A DNA stretch of 64,000 bases from Mactromeris polynyma (lineage: Eukaryota > Mollusca > Bivalvia > Venerida > Mactridae), in the NCBI GenBank assembly GCA_032209605.1, contig JASFXZ010000009.1, forward strand, positions 16,169,553 to 16,233,552, written 5' to 3'. The notes beneath the pieces are model-generated. The model was given only the letters and a program-made list of their open reading frames with translations, ran no database searches and was not told where the DNA came from. Numbering within the stretch: the first letter of the stretch is position 1; the number at the start of each line of letters is the position of its first letter. Both the position numbers and the translations under genes were made by a program. Positions 38,801 to 53,800 of the stretch are shown piece after piece.

Positions 38801-41800
38801 GAAAGCCATGTGGTCTTCTAACAGCGGAGGTAAAATACACATTTCGTACTTAGAAGCATGTACGCTCTAGTGTCTTGAAGTAATAACGTTTAAAGTTGCT
38901 CTCTATGAACGCTAAATGGTTCTATCTTCTCTCAAAGTTTATCTTTACATAGCTCGTTTACACATGATAAAGTGTAGCACAAGTAATATCGTGGAAACTC
39001 ATTATTGTTTTGAAAATTATTACCGCAATGATTTTTTTTCTTGAACAATAATGATAGTACAGAAACTATTGCCAGGAGTTTTATGACTAGCGTTAGATAA
39101 GAATTTAGTGTGCCGGGGAAATTGAAAATGTGCGACTGATTTTATGATGAGAATTTTAAGTTTGGCTTCTGATTAGAGATTATTCTTTTGTAGTGTGTGG
39201 TGTGTATAATGCTGTAAAGTGTTGTATGCCTACCAGTGGCCTCTGTATTGTCTAGCATGGGGAATATGGCCTGACCAGTAGAATTCAATATTATTTTATT
39301 TTTGTTACAAAAATCCATTTATACTATTTTCTAGTTTTGGAGATATGTATAGACACCATTAGTGTGGTTTTCTCCTCCTTTGATTTTGTCTCTACACCTT
39401 AAGAATTGAATCCATCCTAAAAATGAACATTAACCCGAATATAATTTCATTATTTGTAACAGTTTCTTTTAAATTGAATAGAAACTCGGAGGTGACTAAG
39501 TTTGATTCTAAGACTTGGGTTTCTTCTTATTACCGGTATTTGGTTGTATCAAAGGCATCATGAATTTTGCAATGATGAATTGTGGATGACATTGACATCT
39601 CGGTACAAGCTTCTTCTGTTATTGATGGTTTCCCCCCTGTTGTATAATCATAACTTACACACAGTGCTCAAACAAACACATCAGATAGATGACTGGCCAT
39701 CAAGTGCTGTTTATGTTTTCTCACATGCTCCTTCTTGGACGTAGTGTAGGTAATACACACACTCCCGCTAATTACTCCATGCAGGTAGAAGGTAATTGAT
39801 TAATATGCATGAGAACTGGTTTAACTAGCTGTCTAATAGGCTGCCATGATGACTGACAGACGGCACACTGCTGGTTGTGTTTGATTTTTAACCACAGCAG
39901 GGTGTACTTGATTGCTAGTCAAGATAGAACATGTCAGTTTGAAACTTAACCGAACTCCAGAGAATAATGTGGAATAATGTTCCACAGGATGCAAATCTTG
40001 ACAGCTTGTTAGCAAGAAAACTGCAAAAAAAAGCTAGTAAATACCGGCTGCTGGAAATAGATTTGACATTCTGCTGAGGATTTATAGAAACTGACTAACA
40101 TTGGAATGTCAGAAATTTTCTACTCTGTTTTCTCAGCCTATCGGAGTCGGTACAAAGTGAGCCATGTGGTTAATGGGCTTCCCCTTCTTGCAATATATCA
40201 TGAATTTATTCTATTATCTAGCTACTGCCAGAGTTTGCCTCATTCGGTTTAACTATTACTCAGAATCAATTTGTAAAATTGGATCATTTGTATTGATTAC
40301 ATTTTAGATTGTCATTTTACAATTTAGATTACTACGTTACACAATTTTGTTGCCAGTTAATTGTTTTCTTGCTATTTGTTTTCTCTAAGAATGATTTTTA
40401 TCATATTTTTATGGGAATGAGTAACTTTATTTGCTGCTTCGTATACTGAAACGCTCCTCGTTGCATGATTCTCCGGCTAAAAATGAAGTTTTTATTTCCA
40501 GTCATGATATACATACAATTTTCAATATTTGTTTTCACATTTGACCTTAAATAACCTGTATACAATTGTTTAAAAAGCTATGAGTGATTTTAATCAATTT
40601 TCTGGTATTATTTACGTGTAGTTATTTACCCCAAATTCCAGATACATTGTCAGATTGCTTGTTTACGCACACACTCACTTTATGCATGTTTGGTACGTCT
40701 AATTGTCCTAGCTTTTTTCCTTTGTCTTTTTAAAGTTTGCACAATTCTAGCCGTAACTTCGTTTATTTTAATACAGTCAGGCCTCGTTTATTCGAATTCA
40801 TCAGGTCAAAAATATTGTGCAAATAACACATGGTTTCGAATAGCCCATTTCAATTCAACATGCATGGAAGATACATCGGGACCTGATATTAATTTTGGAT
40901 GATACCAAGTATTCAGATAGAAGGTATTCGAATAAAGGAGGTCCAACTGTAGTTCTATGAATTTGCTAGAGAACTGGATAGAACGTAAAATACTAAAATA
41001 CGTTTGCATAGTTAAGTGGACTCATAAACTATGAATTTAATAAAGATAAGCTCTGCTTATCATGGATTCTGTTGGTTAATTGGAAATTTGATGGAAATCA
41101 GATAAGCTGTGGTTGCAGGGAATAGATTGGATGATATGCTTTACTGAGAATACATTATTAAGTTCTGTATTGGAGACATAACTTGCGTCCAGCTATTGAA
41201 AGGAACAAACTGGTTTTGAGTTGTACATTATTTCAAAATGCTTTGTGTTAAGTTGATTGCTGAACATCTTATCAGTATGCTTGCCAAAATCTCAACTATT
41301 TTTGTATTTTGTAAACAGTTATTTTTTATATTTTTTTACTGGTTTGCAAGATAACCGAATCAAAATGACTTCTAAGTGACGGCAAAAAACGACTTGCATT
41401 CAGTAAGTTAAGAGTTTTATCCCCTGATTAAATGGATGAATTTAATGTATTGGACAAAATGAATTAAGCTGAGAGTATAATGTCCACTTAATCGTTTGAA
41501 GAGTCTTTCAGCTCACAAAATACATTCAAGTAAAAACTGGTACAGTATATACCCAGATGACAACTGTTGTTTACAAACGTGATTATATGTACAGTAATCC
41601 TCACCTCAAAACTAAGAACACAATTTTCAAGTCCATTTCACTGTTTTGCTCTTTATTCAACCTCAATATTAAGACCATCTCAATAAGAATCCCAGATTTC
41701 TAGGGTCCCAAGGGTGATCTTATGTCATTATGTCATCTTTATTGCGTTTTTCTCGGAAATGAAGCTCAGTGCATTTGGGCCAAAAACCTCAGAGACTGCC

Positions 41801-44800
41801 ACATGTATGAATCCTTTGTATTCATAATATATGTCATTGATATTTTGTCTGTGATTCACTTGTCAGTCAATCATTATCAAAAATGCCATTTCTGGTTGAA
41901 ATAATTTTTCATGTTCATTTCTTAAATAACTCAGTTGAAATATGAAAAATGAGTTCCTGTGTATGACAAACTATGATTAATGTTTGTTCTTGTGTACAAC
42001 AAAGAGTGTGGTACATGCTTCTAATATTTCTACACATATATCCGTCAGTTCTAACTTGTCGACTTAACAAATAAAGCATCTGTGTTATAGATATCCAATG
42101 TATTATTATAGCGAAAACAATGTTGAAGTATTGATCACAGGATCATTATCAAATAGGTGTGAATATAATTCCATATTGTCCATAAATCAATGTTTTAGCA
42201 GTGAGCAAATTTATATTTTAGCTTTTCATGTATCCATGTACAATGTCATTTTAGAAAAAAGTGCCAGATTGTGTTTTACCAAATAATTTCATTCCCAGTA
42301 TTTTTACTAACAGTTCCAAGGCTATAATTCGCTGTATGGTTATTATTTCTTTTTGTGTTTTGAATGTATGTTATATTTCCCTTTCCCTGTGCAATTATTT
42401 CCCTTTATATAGTGTTCAGTGTATTTTCTGCCCAGTTTAGGCCTCCTTTTCATTTTTTACTGATCCAATTGCAAAATTATGGGTATATATATACAGTCAA
42501 ACATGTCTGTAAAGACCACCCATGGGAACAGCAAAATGTGGTCTTTGTTTTCAGGTGGTCTCTATTAACAGATTAAATATCATTGAAAATGGTCTAATGG
42601 GAGATAAAATTGGTGGTCTTTGCAGACAGGTTTTGCATTAGTGGTCTTTGTTCACAGGTGGTCTTTAACACAGGTTTGCCTGTATATAGCATATGGATTT
42701 TAATGGTTTATGAAATTTGTTTATTATAAGAAATCTTCTAGAATCACTCAGAGTTGCATTGTATGTGGCATTTCCTGTCTGGCTTCTTCATTTATTCTTA
42801 TACTTTATAAATTGTTAAAACTGTGTGAAAATCAGGAAGTTGAACCAAGTACATATACTGTAATATGTATCCATCTTTGGCCCCTTATTATCTTATACAA
42901 TTCAATCCTGTTCACTATCTATTGTTCATGCAGTTTGGTGGTATACAATTGAAAAGAATGACAGTTTAATGTTAATGTATGACAGGACTGCTTTAATATC
43001 ATTTATAAATATTAATAATTTGTGGCCAGAAAAGTAACTGACATATGATATATAGTAGTTGTATATTAAACTGACACTGCACCTGCATGATTAGATATAC
43101 TGATTCATACTGATTCATACGGCTTGCAAGTAGAAGTCTATTGTGTACAATACAAGGCCTGACACAATCATTGTTGAGTTAATTCTCTGTCTTGTTGCTA
43201 AAATATATAATACAATAAATGTGCAATTCTAGCACCACTTATGGATTCTGATGTGATGAAGTCAAGGGCAATAACTCTTAATAGATATCCTTACATTATT
43301 TGCATTTCTCACAGTTTTGTCGTGTTATGTTTCCAGAATATATTCAATGAAAATTAAACACCAGTGAGAATTTCATGAATAGTTCATGAACAAAATCATG
43401 AATGTGCATGAACAGTGATGGAGACAGTTCATCAAATAACAAAATTCATGAACTTTATGACTAAGTATCAACGTCTGTGTCAGTATATTCTGATTAGTTT
43501 ACATTTAATGTCTCATGTAACAGTAAAATTCTTTCTCTGAGATATTCCTCAATCCGTCGACTCGATCTACAGTTCGAAATTTATGTAAGCTAGTAAGACA
43601 CTTAAAAGTCCCTCATCAGATCTGCCTGTTTAAATCTACCAAGTATAACCAATGTTCACTCATGTATGTGTTAAACTTTGGGGCAAAATATGAATCTTGA
43701 TGAAATATTGTGACATTATAAAATGATACATTGTTTGAGGTGTCGACATAATGGTATTTAAAAACAATATTTTATGGTCATGTACTGGGGATATGCTAAT
43801 CATATGCTAATTATTGTCATATTTTCATTTGATATTCTATTTCGTATTATTCATCTACACTGCATAATTATCTAATCATGTGTACATCTATGTATAGTCT
43901 ATTCTGTTAGTGTTGTAGATTATTTCTTAATGTTACATTAAAACTAAATGTCATGAAAATGTCATGCACTGACATATAACATTTAACTGTTCATGCTGGG
44001 GTGATGCATTGATATGTTGACCTTTTGAAATGATGGTGAAATATTATCATAACTACTGTACAGAGATGCACATGTGAGAGGGCAGCTTTGTATTTCATGC
44101 TATAATGGGAAGGTGGGAATTTGATACGCCAAATGTCTCTGCGTCCCAAAAATAGACGTTGGTTAGATTTTTAATACATTCTGGAAGTGGTGAAGTAACA
44201 TCTGCCACTGGGGATTTAGACAAAATGCGTGGCTCTAGGGTGGGGACTAAGCCCCCAAAAAGAGACAAACTTTCTAATTCTCCTGGGTCAGCTAGCCCAC
44301 CCCATCTTCCCTGGGGAAAATATTAATAGGTATACTATGTCAGGCCTGATTTCAATTGATAAATCAAATTTTCAAGAATATAATCTAAACAATGGTAGTG
44401 TTTAGATTCACTGTGCACTCTATGGCTTAAGAGCTCTGTTTGTTGAGGTCATAGTGTATGCCAAATGTGGATCACCTTGTTGATAGTAACTGGTATATTG
44501 TCGTACCAGGCAATGTATAATGAGTTGTATGTATATTTCAGTCACCTCTGTACCAATGCTTATTGAAGAAAGGCTACAATCCACCGGAACCTATTGCTGG
44601 CATTGATTCTGCTAAACTGCATTGTTGTGAAAAATACGTCTCAAAAAGATGTGGCGGACTTTGTATCAAGGTAATTTTTAGAACAGTTTAATTTCCCTGA
44701 AACCCTGAGATATGATATAGACTGATCTACTGGTACAGCTAGCTTATCTCGCCCTGAATCTTCCAATAGAAACTTTGGCCGAGGGGGAAAGAGTGGACCT

Positions 44801-47800
44801 GATTCACTTATGAAGTATGTATTTCCCATGTACCTTAGCTAAGGTTCTCATTGTTAGGTGCAATGTTACTGACGTCACGGGCCTGTCTTTTAATACAATC
44901 ATGTAGTACATGTATGTTGGTGAAAGTAATCCTCTGTCCGCATAATTGTCCTTCTTAGTGTTTACATCTTTAAGTAAGACATTTAAAGGTCATTCATTTT
45001 ATATACTTTTTTTCCATTCAATTTCATACTTTACCTAGGATGATAAGAAGAACATTCACAGCTAATGTTAGTTTATGAGTTTGTATTTTACTTTTATGAC
45101 CCATTGTCTGATCAGTTGTGGCTCTATCTCTATCTATTGACTTGTGATATATATATTGATCCTTTGATTTAAGATTTGATTGATTTATTATTTGATATGT
45201 TGATTGATGCATTTATTTAACAGACACACAGCTGGAAGTGGCCGAGTATACGAAAGTTTGAACAGCATTGTGGGTATTTGTCGGCTCCCATATCTACGCA
45301 AGAAACCGAAATGCACAGTTGTTTAAAAGATGGTAAGTTTGTACAGTCTGTAGATTCTTTATAGCGGCTCTTCTCTGGTTAATAAATGTATCAAATTTCT
45401 CATTCTGGAAAAATGTGTTTGTGTCTTTGCTACACACTTCTTTCTAGGGTGTTAAGAGGTATTGTTTGATTGTCTGTTTTGAAACATGAAGACCTTTTGT
45501 TGTAGCTTGATCGTCATCTTTGTCAGGATCTAAGTCCACAAAAATATTAAACATTGTGTTAAGCTCAGTTTCCTAGAATGTTCCAATGATAATGAAACCT
45601 GCAGGTAAGTATCTGCATGACTGCTTACAGTGCTTTTGTTTTAGAATTGTCACAGTGGACTGCAATGAAGTATGTTTTAATAGTGGCAAACTGAAAGATG
45701 AACTGGTAGTCTTATATTAGAAAAGAATGATTTTGAATGCACACTTAAGACATTTTGTGTACGATATATATTTACCAGGCTGTATGAATGAGTAGTTGAC
45801 ATGTTTCTGAGCTCCGTTACATATTACCGGAAATCATCATTTAATTGAGATCTGATTCTTACAAGTCTGCATGTTTTCAATTTCAGTGGAGGAACCTTGT
45901 CAGTTAGGTTGTGACAGACTTCAGTATTGTACGAACATGAATAATCGTCCGACTGAACATTTCCGTAGCTGTACGAAAGAAGCTGACATTGCAGCAAGAA
46001 ATGATATCCTGACTTGGCAAAAAGGGAAAATCATCTTACCTAATTTATCTATACCAGTCAAAGGTAGGTGTATGTGGATGTTTTGGCAGCAGGTTCACAA
46101 GCGTGAAATTTAGAATCTTCTCGAGCTCAAATTGTTCAGTTGTTGTGTACAGAGTACCGGTTAGTACACAGTGATTGATATTCATATTATTGGTATAGTT
46201 GTACCTCTATCTCGAATGTCAGCTTTCTTGATACACTTCGCATTCCATGTTCAACAATATTTGGCCCTTAAATTTTGACTTTGAGATGTGTTTAAGGTTC
46301 TTGCATGAAACTGTGGACATCAGGTGTGGACTATGCTATGTCTCTCTGATAGATCTTCATTATTAGCTTAGTTAGATGACCAATAAAGCAGAAATCCTTC
46401 AATCCAATCTTTAATAGTAGATTTTCATGAATCAATGCACTGGTTCATTTTGTTTAAGATTTAACATACTTCATGTGTTTAGTTTTAAAAACCATGCAGA
46501 AATAAACTTAAATGAGTGTAGGTTTGATTATGGTATCTAAACATGACATGAACGTTAATATCAATACATGTATTGGAACAATGACTACAGATATACAAAG
46601 TTAGATGTAATTTCTCTTAATGATGTACTAAATATGAATATGTGTATATGTATATATTGTACTTTCAGATATTCGATCTTGTGAACCAGAAATGTGGAAA
46701 GCAATAGCGTGTGCATACCAGATCAAACCATGTTATAGGAAACCATCTCCTCCACAGATTTGCAGGTAAATCTTCCTGTCTATGTTACATTTAAAGTAAT
46801 TTATAGAAATATCAAATATCAACATTGGTGAAAACTTATGTGTAATTTTTTAGCTAGAAATGGTAACAAAGTTGCTGAGCATGTGGTGGCCACAGGAGAT
46901 TGTCACAAGGTCTTTCCCCTTTTCCCTTTAATAGTGTTCTCCCTTAATACAAATACTATAGAAGGGATAAAGGGAGACAACTGTAGAAGTGATAAATGGA
47001 AAGAACATATGACATTCTCCTGTGCTGGTGGCTTGGTCAGAAAAATATATGTGAACAGTTCAAACAAACATGATAGCATACAAACTTGTCATGAGGAAAT
47101 TTTCTTGAATTATGGCAAGGCTGATATGGCAACGTTTTGATGATATGTGTGTTATATATGTTTATTTTCACCCATCAGTTGTGTATATGTGAAGTCAAAA
47201 ATTCTGATGCATTTAGAAAAAAAAGATAAACTTATTGAGAAGCTTGGAATTAATGCAGCCAACAATCTTTAAAAGGGTTGCACAGAATTTTGAAAGTGAA
47301 GAAAATTATTCTTGAATATGCTGTCTCCAGAGATGACATTTCTTGAAATTATGAAACCATTGCATTTATTTATTAAATTTACTAATATTGTTACATGAAA
47401 GTTTGTATGAATATTCCAGGGAAGACTGTGTGTACATTATGTCTAAATGCGTGGACACAACCCAGTCAAATATGGACACCGACCTATGCAAGAGATTGCC
47501 ATCTAAAAGTTCCGGGGAATGCATTTCTGTTAAACAGTATACAGGTAGGAAAATTTCATACCTTTATTCAATAAAACATTGATATCTTTGAAAAATCTGA
47601 TGCAGATTTAAGTTATTACTCATGGAGATTAAGTTATTTATTCATTGATGAATTTGGTATTACATGTATTAGAAAAACTTAATAATTAAACCTGTGTTTA
47701 AAAAAACCTGTGAACGAAGGGTTGTGACCTAAGGTTAAAGAGGTGTGTCATTGATCCTGAGGTCTAAAGAAAGGTTCAAACCCAGGTGCCATGGGCGTGT

Positions 47801-50800
47801 TTATTCCACGGTCTTTACAGTCCCAGAATGAGGTGTGAGTACTAGTATTGAATGTGAAAATGCATAATAATGTTGATAATGCAAGAAAATGTTGGTGCGT
47901 ATTTACTGTAAGTTTCTGCACTGAACTGTCTGTACCGATCCCATACCCAGTAATTAGTTAGCTTGTTCTATAAATGCCACTAATTGCTTTCTGTCAAACG
48001 TGATGAATACAATGTATACTGATGGAAATGTTTCATGTAACACTTAATTAGATGTGCTTAATGTTTTAATTGAATTAACTTTAAGGAAGCTACATTTCTA
48101 CGGAACATGCTTCATTAAGTATTCTCATAATTTGTTGATTGCAGTCATAATTTACTAATTACAAATGCTCTCAGAAGCATGTGGTATCTACTTTAGTCTT
48201 CAGAATGTCTTGTGATGCTCTTTGCAGTTTTGTTTTTTGTTAAATATTTTTATATTTAATATCTCAGTAAGACAAATGATTGGTTTATAGTAAGAAGGAA
48301 TACATGTAGTCTCTTTATATATGAAGAAAAAACTAACGTCTTGATAGCATTGTTTTAAATCTTCTGGACTTGAGTTTTGCTTTTTCAATCTGACTATTCC
48401 AATTGTATAAGTATACCTTAACACTGTGATTGTTTATTTTAAATTAAGATTTTGTTGGTTATAAAATGTGATCCTTCGACATACGGGGTCTTAGGTCTCT
48501 AGATATCCCCTAGCCCGCGGTCGCAGACAAGTGTGAATGCTTATTTGGGCTATCAGCAGTACAGTTGAAATTAGTCCCGGACATGTCTGGTTTTAAAACT
48601 AATTAGCAAATTAGACAATAGTGACAAAGAAACAACAGTAGTTTATTCAAACATTGTGTTGGTACTAAACGGACAGATATTCTTGGACAACTAGCCTCCT
48701 AAGACGAACACGTCATATTGACATTTCCACAAGTCCGGGACAAGTGCCTTTCAAAACAATTTTTAAAGCTCTGAGTCTCATCTGAATTATACCACTACTC
48801 CGTCTGACCTGACGATGTTCAGTAACCGTCTGTGTTAGATGCTCGTGATTGCCTTGCTAACAACCCAAATGGACAGTATGATTACTTCATGCACTACATA
48901 CTGGAAGTGTTCAATGGTTTGCAAATGTTATTGGGTAACAGTTCAGTTACAAACATTGCCAAATATTTGCAAACAGTTGCCTTCACTGAACATGAGGCTG
49001 TATATATATTGATGAGAATGTACGCCCTTCACACAAGGGAGATAACTTGGGTTTATAGAAGATTTTTTATATTTCAGTTGAGAGTCCTCATAAGTTTCAT
49101 CAGTCGGAAGTATCACAACCGTGTAAATCTAACCCATGTAAAGATGATGAAGTTTGTGTCTTACATCGACGCAAGTGTCGTCACTCCAGTACTTGTCCAC
49201 ATTTTGTGTGCAGAAAAGGTAATGTAGTAAATAGTACCATCCAGACATTGCCACTTCCCACAGTATCCATGCGTATACAGTATAACTTGTGTGTAAAAAA
49301 AGCTGATATGAAAAACTCTTGGAGATAAGGAACTCATTTTCTTGCATACGAGACCGGGATTTCCCATGTTTCCACCTGTGCTGGTAAACTCTATTTTACA
49401 CCCACACCCTACACCCATGTAGATGAGTCTCATGCTGATGACATCACAAAAGGATGACACATTATATTGAATAATAACTTATATAATGATAATCTTTCAC
49501 TGGCTTCATGTTTGGATGGAAACATGTGACAGAGCCTCGTTCTCACCAAAACAGTAACCCTCACACTGGATTTTTCTGTGCGTACCAGAAGCCGGTGAAA
49601 GATTCTTAAAGTAATTCCCACAATGCACAAATGTGCTATAAAATCATTATGAATATAGCAACCAACTGATATAAAATACAAGATAGAGAATACGTGCTAC
49701 AGTTTTTCATCGTCCTTATGAACAAGTTTTACTGTACTGTGTTTGATGCTTGAAAACCCTGAACAAGGCATTATGTGTTTGCTGTGGCTATAACTGAAGA
49801 TAATGAATCTGAATTTTTGTGTCCACCGCCTATGCTTCCTATTGGGAAGTGGATTATTGCTAGTGGAAGAACCAGTTATTTTGTTATAAATCTATGTCAC
49901 AGTGACAACACAACAATATGTGTTTAGTTTAATTATGCGCTCGTTTGAAAAAGAATCGCCATGTTTGTATATCTTTGATTCTTATTTTTATTGGAAAGTT
50001 TGTTACCATTGGAAACAATTTTGGAATACTTGATTGCAAAATGATGGTTGTAATAAAATGCTGAAAATATTATCATTAATTGATTTAATGGTTCTTGTAT
50101 TATTCAAGTTGCACTCGAAACTGTTAAACCACAGTAATTAAAGTACTATGAATTCAACATAATATTGTAACAAGCGCTATGGTTTATTTTTTTCTTCAGT
50201 TTTAATGGGAAATGGAAATCTGGAGGCATTTAATTGAGCTAATCTTGTAGAATGGTTATCAATAATGATGTTTTTAAGTGCAGTACTTGAATCAGATGAA
50301 ATTTAAAATATAGTCGAACCTCGTTCACTCGAATTCATCTGGTCCGAAATTTTACTTTGAACAATACAATGTATATGGTTTTGAATAGCCCATATCAATT
50401 GGACATGCCTAAGAAGATAAATCAGGACCTGATATTTATTTCAAATGATACTAATTAAGCATTTCGGATAGAAGGCTGTCGCTTAAATGAGGTCCGACTG
50501 TTATGATTTTTTAATACAGATATATTGTACATTTTACATTACATTTTACAGGGTGTAAGATGGGGGAAGTATCAAAGGTATTGGTGCCATACAGTACGGA
50601 TGTGATTATACCAGTCTACAAGAGTGGGGACGTTACCTCGGATACGTGTTTGAATTATAAAGTATGTCATTGTTCACATACTGGGAATCTCGGACATTGT
50701 CAAAGTATCCGATGTCTACGAGTGGATCACTGTGTCATCAGTACTGGTGTCATTGACTGTAAGTACCACGTTGTTGTTTGGAAGTGGTGTCTAGCGGCCT

Positions 50801-53800
50801 TGATGCCAAGATTTTTCATTCCGCTGGGTTTTAAATTTTCGAAATCCACTTGCTGATTTATATCAGTTTTGAGTTACTAATCAAGGCATTAGGATGAAGA
50901 ATAATGTATTATAGCATAAAACATTTCATTTCAATGTTTAAAGCCAAAATACGTGAACACAAAAAACCCACTAAATTTTGTCATAAAAACACTTGACCAT
51001 TGGAGCTTAAAAGCATCTGGTTATTTCTGTTACTGTAATTTGAAGTTGCTAGCCGATAGTTTGGCTATTGGTTACAGACTTTCGATGAAGATTGTAATTA
51101 TGATAAAAATGTTACCGAGGTATGTCAGCACGATTGCAATAAATATATTTCATTACGAAGGTCATATTGTAACTAAGGTATACATTTACAAATTTATCGT
51201 TACCTTCTGAAAATAAAGAATTTATTATTATTTTTTAGGAATTATAAAAAAATAATATCAGGTGCATGAATGCATGTGAACATGATTCTGTTCTTCATAG
51301 CAACTACATGTTTGTAATTTTGTTATTTTCTTTTCGTTTTCTGTATTTAAGTATATAAATTGATATTGTTGTATATTTGTACAGCTGGGAAACATTTCAC
51401 TTCTGCTTGCAATGACTGCGTCTGTTTTGGTGGTGACAAGATTTGCTCGAAGAGACAATGTCCAACAGAGATTGAAATAAACAAAAATGAATTTACTGGT
51501 AAGTTTACCATCCTTGCATTAAATAAATACCGTGAATTAAGTCTGCATTTCTTATTTTATAAGTGTTAACATTTGACAATAGTCCAATGTTCAGTGATTA
51601 ACAAATTAATTCGAGCCATCCATTAAAAAAATTATCGTTTGGCATAACTCTATTCAGCAAAATTTTATTTTATTACATTTTATGATTTTTCAAGTTTGAA
51701 CTGCATGTATTAATATGTGGCCCTAAAAAATTCACCTCTCCTATTCCTTAAATGTTTTAACCAGCATGCCTAAGAGCGTCTTGTTTATGTTCTCAGTACA
51801 GTTTTCAAACATAGCTAGGCTAGTTTTAGTATGGGCTATCTTTAGGAGGAGTTAGGGTTATGCCAAATTTCATACAATTTTGTAAGCATACTGGTAGTCT
51901 CATTGAAATATTTAGAAATAATAGAAAACCAAACTTAAAACCAAATTTATCTTGTAATTTGTGGCCGTACGCAAAAATGAATGACTTTGAGCTTTTGCTT
52001 ATACAATGATAATATTAGAATGCTTTAATTATGATATTATATTCAAACATCCACAGATGTTCAGAACTGTAAATGTAGTCGGAAGTTTGAGCCTGTGTGC
52101 GCCAGCAATGGAAAGACCTACCCGAGTGCATGTATAGCTCGATGTGCCGGACAGACATTCTACAGTCAAGGTTCATGCCATATACATAACCCATGTGCAG
52201 ATAACCCTTGTGAAGCGGGATACAGGTATGTTGTTGTTGTTGTAGGTCATTGTAAGTCATGATATGTGGAGTAAAAGTGTGAAGCCTGGTGATAGCCTCA
52301 GACTTGAACCACTTGGTTACTCAGTGATGCATTTTATGAAATCACTAGAACTTCAAAAACAGAAGTCATTGGAATGTTTTTCTTTTAAGTAATAAGGAGT
52401 CCTTCAATGTTGCGATAATTTACAACAAATGGCTTGAAGTAGGAGTCCCAGAACAACAGTTTGGGCTCTGGACTCGGAGACACTCGTTCCCGAGAACCCT
52501 GGTATTTATAAGACACACAGATTTAATTACACACACGTATTACTTTGTATAATTCACCAGTAAAATATAAATACCATAACATCCCAATAATTGCCTAACA
52601 GTTATGTACACTGCTGTTGTGGGCAAACAAACTTATTCATTTGATAATACATGTATACATATATATGCATATATTTACAATTAATGCTTTGAATAAAACA
52701 TTCCTCTCATGGTCATAAATAGAAATGGAAAATGAACAATTCTGTTATTAAAATTACTGAAATGTTTTAAATGTTTTTTTCCACTGATTTGATTTTACTG
52801 ATTTTATTTTATCTTCTATTTATTAAGTAATTCATTAATAAGTAAAACATATCTGTATTTTAGATGTGTAGTCAACAAGCAAGTGTGTTATGGACACAGG
52901 AGTAGTCCATGCCTACAATATAAATGTGGTAAGTATATCTATATACAGTGAAACTTAACGTAAAGAACAGCTCGATATGAAGACCACCTCATTTCAAAGA
53001 CCATTTTTCAATTTTTCTACATACTTTACCTCAATAACCAGACCATCTCATAAAATAGACCAACCCTCTTCAGAACCAAGGATGGTCTTATTATTGAGGT
53101 TTGGCTGTAGTTACATACATATTATAACCTCAATAATAATACCACCCTTTGAACCCATAAAAACTGTTCTATTGAGGTGATCTTAGTATTGACATTGAAT
53201 AAAGAACAGTGAACAGTGAAAAGAAGCGTGTTCTTGATTTTGAAGTGGTCGTATTTATGAGGTGGTCTTAAAGTGAGATTTTACTGTAGTGTAATTGATA
53301 AAGCAATATTGCTGTCTTGGATTTTAATGCGTTTAACAGTATTTTAGTTATGTACCGTGGTCAGTTAACATAACCGAGGTCACCTGCCAGTATTGACCAG
53401 TTCTTCCGCAAGCAACTCACAAATTCCTCATTTGAATCAGAAAAAGAAGACAAATAATTGTAGATCATAAGATGTTTTATCTTCAGCTAAATTTACACAG
53501 AGAGTATAATTATGTCTCATTTTGATTCAAACTGACGAAGCAAACATTTGATGCTTTGATTTTCTTTGAACTTTGACAATCTAGTCTTTCCAGGATGCTG
53601 ACTCACAACCCTCACAATTCACAACCATACCTCTGTAAATTAATGTTGGAATATTTGCACGGGTCATAAACATGAATACAGTCGACTCTTGTTGTAATGA
53701 CCATTTATGTTCCCTGGTTTTGTGTTGTTGTATTGAATATGCTCTTTCATTTATTTGATCAATAATGCAATGTGTAGATTTATTCCCACCATATTGATGT

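Larger units (their letters stand above)
38420..44541 (+). other. 6.1 kb intron within CC4
   Basis: Phase-0 intron. It holds three MITEs (40772, 41590, 42492), a TTCATGAA-rich repeat piece (43366-43455) and a GC-richer patch at 44205-44320 with runs of C. The remainder is AT-rich unique-looking sequence; the short open frames in it have no splice or codon support. Confidence 0.7.
47545..49077 (+). other. Intron with a SINE-like relic and a possible cassette exon
   Basis: A 1533-bp phase-1 intron. 47715-47860 looks like a tRNA-derived relic (Box-B-like ggttcaaaccc) and shares its end with 1725-1755 (gtgtgagtact after cagtcc). 48826-49078 is a continuous open frame into exon 10, discussed in the findings. 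The mollusc-type motif acaagggagataac lies at about 49034. Confidence 0.6.
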
